DNA of 64,000 nt from Blastobasis lacticolella (taxonomy: Eukaryota > Arthropoda > Insecta > Lepidoptera > Blastobasidae), in NCBI GenBank assembly GCA_905147135.1, contig LR990051.1, positions 15,901,115-15,965,114 of the forward strand. The letters run 5' to 3'. The notes beneath the pieces were generated by a model. The model did no database searches, was not told the origin of the DNA, and worked only from the letters and a program-made list of their open reading frames with translations. Shown here piece by piece: positions 25,401 to 33,014 of this stretch (position 1 is the first letter of the stretch; the number at the start of each line of letters is the position of its first letter). A program made the position numbers and the translations under genes.

Positions 25401-28400
25401 CTGTTGTTATGTTCCACGATGTTTTCCCTCGTCGTAAGAGCTTATGCTCTAACTTATGTACATAACTCAGAAAAAGTTATATAGTATATCGATCTGATAC
25501 AGATCTGGCTTACGAGATCGATACGCTCCAAATAGGTCCGGCAAAAATATATGGACCTTAGCCAATGTGAGCAACGTTATGCGAACATTAAGTTCATGTG
25601 TACAAGTATTCAAACAACCAACAAACACAAAAACAATGATGGAGGTAATCCTCCACTAGTTTAAGATGATAGAGTGCGCAACGATCTGCAGGCGATGATA
25701 AAATGATATGACCGAAATTATATAGTCACTGAGATGATACGGATATATGATTTTTAATTATATACACTCGCAACGACCTGTGAGACACAGGCGTGAGCTT
25801 TATGTTTGTATAGTGTATGTATGAACTCGCGACGACTACGCGGCAATGATATAAACATTTATAAAGTTACAAAGGATCAAATAACAATAATCCACCACTA
25901 GTTTAAGATAATAGGGTGCAAAACGATCTGCAGGGGATGATAAAATGATAAGGCCGAATTTCACTAGTGCAATTAAAACACTGATTTGTTTATCATATAA
26001 AAGTGGTTAGCAACTAGTAATTTGAGGCAATGCATAGTATGCAGTTTGTGGCGTTCGGCCGGGCGTAGTACAGTCGTACGCATAAATTATGATACATGTA
26101 CAGGGAACCTTCTACATCTTCAGTGTTTTCTTATTAAAAAGCAAAAACATATGACTCAATTAAAAAAAACTTTCAGATTGGACGGAACAATTTAGCCTCT
26201 ATTTATAGCCTGTCAAGTTTTTTTAACCTTTATCGAAAAATAATAATGAGTAGGGCCCCAACTTTCGGGTTGATAAAATTGCAAAATAATTGAATAATTG
26301 GCAAAAAATGGTTTACATCGATTTTTTTTTATTCCACCTTAGCAACAAACGATCAGACAGCCCACCTGAAGTATTATTACATTTTGAAACATCATTCTTC
26401 AATAACACAAAGCCGCGCCCTTGATAATAAGTCGAATAAGCGCTAAACGGCCGTATAAATTGGTCAATGCCCGTGTTAAATGAATGAGTCGAATTATTTA
26501 ATTGTCGGACCAAATTTTATGGTGTTTTGTGATGCATTTGTGTAAATGACACAAGTGGCTCTAGTAACACAAGCTCTTTGTTGCCAAATAAACTACTTCA
26601 AGTCGGTAGGAAAAGGGTTTTTTTTTATTCCACTAAGGTTGCAAACAAGCTTACGACCTGCCTGATGGTAAACAGACGCCTTAGCCTATGGACGTTTGCA
26701 ATACCAGAGGCATCACCCACGTGCTGCCGACCCCGTAAAAATCTTTATCTACACTCATAGCGTAATGTTCCAATTACATATTCAAAAACAGTTGTTTAAG
26801 GTTACACTTTTTTCACGCCAGTCTATAAAATTTAAAAAAATTACTTTATGATACAGCATTTCCCATACTATTTTCATGACAGCTGTAACGTAAAATAACT
26901 TTTTAATCATTATGCAACACTTATATTTTTTAAAATTTTGTTGGGCGCCCGGACGCGGCCAAATGTAGGCTGAATACCTAAATGTCTTTGACAAATTCAA
27001 ATTTTCCTGTTTATATTCTGTGTAATTATTTTCCCGCTAAACAGAATATTTTTTCTAATTGTTGTAATTTGTGTTTGTGAATGTTTTTTCTTGTTTGAAG
27101 CAAATAAATAGATAAATGTGAAAGTAATGAAGTAAATTTCCCGCCGCTTGATATCCTAGACGCGTAGATACAACAAAACTGACTCGCAGCTTACTTCCAG
27201 CAAAGTTGAGAAAATTATAGGTACGATATTTTAACATAAGAATATGAGTGTAGATAAAGTAGTGTATGCAACTGCATATAATTAGGTATTAAAACACTCG
27301 TGTCAAACTATTATCATACTCGGCTACGCCTCGTATGATAAACAGACACTCATGTTTTAATACCCCCTTTTATATGACAGTTGCATAAACTACTATTACA
27401 CCTCTTATCTTGAAGAACTCCATGTTGTACTCTTCAGGCAAAACCTCTCCAGGAAGTTCATTTCAGCTTAGTGTGCGTGGGAGAAAGTTCCTTTGGAACC
27501 TCTAATTCCCCACTACAACGCACTGATAAGCTTTGGAAGCTAGCCATACCGAGACAGCTGAGACAGTGACGTTCCTTGAACTACTAATTCAAACAGTTCC
27601 AACATTCCCGGCGGGTCCCGCCAAACTGGTCGGTTGGACCGAAAACACTTCCGCGCTTTCTCAACATCTGATTTTAAAATCTGACACAAGGTTTGTCCGT
27701 CCATCATCCACGCTGCGATTGTCGCTCAAGTATATTTTCTCCCCATTGGCCTTGGGTTCTGCGAGCTATGTTGCCTCTCCATTGCCACTTCAACTCTGCG
27801 ACTCCAAAACCTCGGTTACCTTAGTTCTACTACAGATATAATCACTACTGATCCCATCAGGCAGAGTAACAGCAAGCATAGATCATAGCTCCAACGAAAA
27901 TAGCTCAATGAATAATGATTATGAATAATATCAGCTCACTGTTTTTTATCAGTTTTCCTGTTGCATTAAACACAACGTAAGCCCACACGAACTTCCAAGA
28001 ATATATACTTTAGCTTCCTTTCCTTGTTTACTGCTATCGAATTCGAATCTATGAATCAACACTCCCGAGGTTAATTGTTATGCACGCAACGTATATACCA
28101 GAGATGGTTTAGGCACTTCTGTTTACTATGATGCCATACGATGTCAGTATATGTATACGACTGTGGATCTTTCTAAAAATTTAAGTGCATTTTTTTAAAT
28201 TTCAAATGTATTTTTGTTTTCATGAGCCACCTACAATAAACAGTTAATTAAATAAATAAATAAAGCTTAAATATTTTTCAAGCGTGCCGGGATAAAGAAA
28301 CCGGTAAATCACAACAGTCCCACGCCGCGTCTGTCTGTCTGTTCGCGATCAACTCAAAAACTACTGAACGGATTTTAATGTGGATTTCCCCATCAGTTAG

Positions 28401-31400
28401 AGAATTTCTTCCGCAAGGTTTATACGTAGAATACATGCATATTATGATAGAGAAGCCCCGAGAAAACCTGTGCGAAGCCGGAGCTGGTCGCTAGTAAGCA
28501 AATCATTCTAAAATATTTTACAGGACAGCCGAAAAAAAAAAGTTTAATTTGAAAGCTATAAATTTATTAAATAAGAACTTTGTTCGTGTGAAATTCACAA
28601 TTAAAATCAAACGACCTGCTCACTTGTTTGCCTCCTGTTTTCTTTTTAACGTAACCATTGTATTTTTAAACAATATTTACGTTTATCATAAAAGCACTAG
28701 ACTCAAAATTCGCACAACTAGATCAAGTAAAGTAAAAGGCCTATTAGTACATGCGCCAGGGGCGAGTGGAATTCGAGCATACGTCATCGTGCACTTGGCT
28801 TTGAGACGACGTTATTATTACTGAATGTTGCCCCAAACTAGATACAAATGTTCAAGTCGGGTCGAGTACAGGGTTTTAGTCACTGTCCCTGCATATGCGG
28901 TCCATATGCCACCAATTAACGCATCTGAGTCATCGCCCAATACAACGCATTCTACGAAACGATGGGAGACAAGATTGTTTACATGTGCCAATGGGTTTAC
29001 CCGGCGCAAATTCTTTTTCAACTATCATGAGGCATGATGTAAAGTGCTTAAATTATCCCGCTGGTGACGCGCTTTTCAGGAACAGTCATTCTACTGGTTT
29101 TACCAATGTGCCGATATGGCCCGCCAAATTTCAAGGAACACTGATTAAAGGTTAAGCAATCATTAGAAAAGAAATCTTACTAATATAATATAATATTATA
29201 AATACGAAAGTTTCGCGAAAGTGACGCAAGGAGCGTCGGTGGCTGAGTGGTAGGTATCCGAATCGTAAGCGAGAGGTACCGGGTTCGAATCCCACTGTGG
29301 TCATGTACCAATGACTCTTTTCTGAGTTATGTACATTAGTTGAATGCTAACCGTATGCTCTTTCGGTGAGGGAAAACATCGTGATGAAACCTGCACATTT
29401 AGGCTACTGAATGTGTAACCATGATCCAATCTGGTCAGGTTCCCCTGATAGCAGGGTTACGGAGGTCAGATGGCAGTCGCTTCACGGTTACTACCTGATC
29501 TGCCAAATCCTGGATCATGGTCAAGGCAGACCCCGGGCCCTCATGCTTGAAAGCATTAACGTGCAAAAACTACGAAACGAATATTTAGTGCCTTATAGCT
29601 CATACAATTCAATCTAGTTCCCGCTGGAACCGTAATACCAGAATGTTATGCGGACGAAGTCGCGCGAAAAAGCTAGATATTCATAACCATTCGATCAGCA
29701 TTATAATACGGTCCACTGCTGGATCCATGGCTTCCTCCAAAGAACCGCTAAGAGTCTAATCACATACGTCAGAATCAGGTCCACCATAGTGGAAAAACGT
29801 CAATCTATGTTTAGCAAGAGAACTTGTCCTAACTGATTACCGTGTGTCATAAGGTACTTTTGATACCGAAAAATCAACAGAATGCAACGGGATAGTCGAA
29901 TGTTTACAGAGATCCGAAACCGTGGTTTAGCGATGTAACACAAGGAGCATAAAATGAAGTTATAGCAGGGTCGAAAAAAGATACGAGAAAAGGTTGTTAC
30001 GACTGTGCTCGACTTGGCGGGGACGTCAGTAAAAACTGTATAAGTACTTTGTTTAGAATCTCCACAGATGAAACTAAAAAGAGCCCTGACCCTGCTACTA
30101 GGGGAACCTGACCTGTACAGTTGAAACGTATTGAGAGAACATCGAACGAGCAGTTACGAATCACGCAAGCGCACAAAAGCGTGGTAAGGCGGCTTTTGTA
30201 TTTTTCTTAACCATTAACACGGTCAGACGGTTCAACGGATGGTAGGGTTGGAAATTATCAAGATCATACGCAGATACAAACATTATTATCATTGACTGTT
30301 TGATCAGTGCATAATAGAGGAGAAGATAAGTATCATGATAATTATCTCGTCCAATCCTTTGTTATGGTTTTAGTAATGGAACGCGTCCCCGCTTCATTTA
30401 TATATTCAATTCTATAAGTTTGTACTAATATTACAAAAGAAGAAAAGTTTGTAGGTTGGGGGCTATCTCCTAAAATACTGAACTGACTTATTACGTTTCT
30501 AATAGGAAGTCACATTGGCCGAGTGGTGTCCGGCAGAGTAGAATAGCACCAACCCGTGGGTGTCATACAAGGCGACTAATGTTTTCGAGGCAAAAAATCC
30601 AGAGTCTCTGTAGGCTGGAAAATGGGCAGCAGCGCTTTCCATTGTCATATTTATAACATTGCGATCTCCACCCCGCCTGCCAAGCGTGGAGATTATGGCA
30701 ATAACCTCCCCTTTCGTGGGAGAGACCTGCAGTGGACTGTTATGGGCTGTGACGATGAAGAAGTCACATTATTCCCGAGTGACATAGGCTACTTTTTAAC
30801 CACCGACGAAAAAAGAGGGATGTTATAAGTTTGTGTGTATCTATCTGCCTGTGGCATGGTAGTACCCCATAGTAGAATCCGGAACGGTTAGACCGATTTG
30901 GATACGGTTTTCTATGTTTGAAAGCTAGTTTAATCAAGATCGTTCTTAGCTTTGTTAATCAATAGATAGTAATAGCATTCAAATTGATTCCGTAGCTTAG
31001 AAACTTTTTCTGTCGGTTGGGTTACAATCCCGGAAAAATAGTAGGGTTTCGCGGGTTAGTTGAATGTTTACTGAGATCCGAACTGCGCGCCGGTGAAAAC
31101 CGCGGGGAACAGCTAGTTTAGCTGGCTAGTATTTATAATTATTAATTCCTTTGTTTTATTTATGCGTCTACTATGTTATTATTGTATTAGTATTATCGCG
31201 GTTTCATAAGAAAAATGTCAATCACTACACACTCAAATCACTGCTACTGTATAATAATAAAAAAAGAAAAAGTGATTGTTACACATATGGTACGACACTT
31301 TTATCACTCATATTATCGGGTTTGTTACCACGGTTAATATTGTTTTTACCTCGATATTTCGACACACATACAACTGCGTCGAAATATCGAGGTAAAAAAT

Positions 31401-32966
31401 ACTATCCGTGGTAACAAACTCGATAATATGTGTGATGAAAGTGTAGTGAATAAATAACCACGAAAGTCTTAAAACTCACTATGGTATGATTTTGGTGTAA
31501 TTATAACGCACTGGTACTTTTTATTCAGAAACCTTTTTTATACCACTGAGGTGGCAAACAAGCTTACGGCCTGTCTGATGGTAAGCAGTCACCGTAGCCT
31601 AATTTTATACATCTCAATAAAGTAAGAGAGCTGCTCGCAGTGACTGGCTGTGATGATATGGTCAGCTTGCCATGAAATATCGTTGTTGGTAGTGCTCCAA
31701 GACAACTAGTAAGGTTCAGATCAAGGATCCAGTAGGAGAGACGTTTGTAAAACATTCAGTTCATGATTGATTCAGAAACCGTCTGCTGCTTCGATATATC
31801 AATATATGATAGACCAAAAAAGATCATAAAACAATCCATGGGGATGCAAATTACACACTCCGAAAAGCTACAGTAGTACAATCAAAAAATTTTTTATACA
31901 ATTTTGCAAACATGCATTCAGACCTCAGACTATAAGCAGTTGTTTTCAACTATGGCATGGCATGTTAGGCTATCCCATCTAACTTATTTAACATATTAAC
32001 CACATAAAACAGGTCATATGTTATCCCATATGTACAGCCTCTTCAGGCCACTTATTTTAGGTTACTATTACCAAATAAAACACTTACAGTAAACTGGAGT
32101 TGTGTAACATTTGTACGATGTCCCCAACAGCATGAAGCTTGTCGTCGGAAATTTTCAGCCAGTAATTAAAAGCGAAAGTGAGCTTCGAACGTATCTGTTT
32201 CCCAGGTACTTGCACAATATAGGTGTATGGCTGCAGGATTTTCTGAAATAAAATAATTTATTAAAGAAAAGATTGTTGCAATGAAAACTAAAATGTGGAA
32301 CCATTTATTGACAATAGTTAACAACAAATGAGAATGAAATATTAAAAATAAATATTCATCTTAGCGTTAATGTCCCGGTTGTGCTCTCGAGGACGAGGGC
32401 CCGGGGTTGGCCTATCAGGTAATTACAGTGGAGCGACTACCATCTGACCTCCGTGACCCTGCTACCAGGGGAACCTGACCAGATTGGATCATGGTTACAA
32501 ATTCAGTTCAGCCTGAATTATGAGATGAAATATTGAGATATCATTATGGAAATAAGCTCTTCACTCATGCGGTGTGCCTCCTTATACCTAGCACAGTGAG
32601 GTTGACCGAGGTCATCCACTGAGGAAGTCTGTGACTGGTTAAACACTCTTAGGAGCCGATTGGCACTCTGTGACTGTATTTTTATTTTATTTATCTATAT
32701 CAAGTATGTTTACTTAGTTCTTATTTATTTATTTATTTATTAGTTCATTTCACAGTTTAACAGCAGTTAATTACATGTAAAATATAAGTACATTATGGTT
32801 GAAATGCCAATGACCAAACTGCATTTTAAAATTTTAAATATATAGCCCGTAAGGAGCTTAGCATATAGATACCCTATTGACAAACAAAAAATCAATCAAA
32901 ATAAGAAAAAAAAACAAGGTAATACATGTATATTGGTGTGTGTGTGTATGTGTATGTGTATGTATA

Positions 32967-33014
<48 letters not shown>

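Noticed and set aside
25635..25963. CRISPR-like spaced repeats
   Set aside because: Only two long, diverged copies in an intron of a eukaryotic gene; not a CRISPR array.
27533..27841. 102-codon plus-strand frame
   Set aside because: The minus strand of the same stretch matches an RTE C-terminus, so the plus frame is an antisense shadow.
28549..29155. Several 67-91 codon frames as possible genes
   Set aside because: Overlapping frames on both strands without motifs, splice support or compositional bias.
29228..29300. Possible tRNA gene with ggttcgaatccc
   Set aside because: Same reasoning: it is the head of SINE family B, repeated and followed by the family body.
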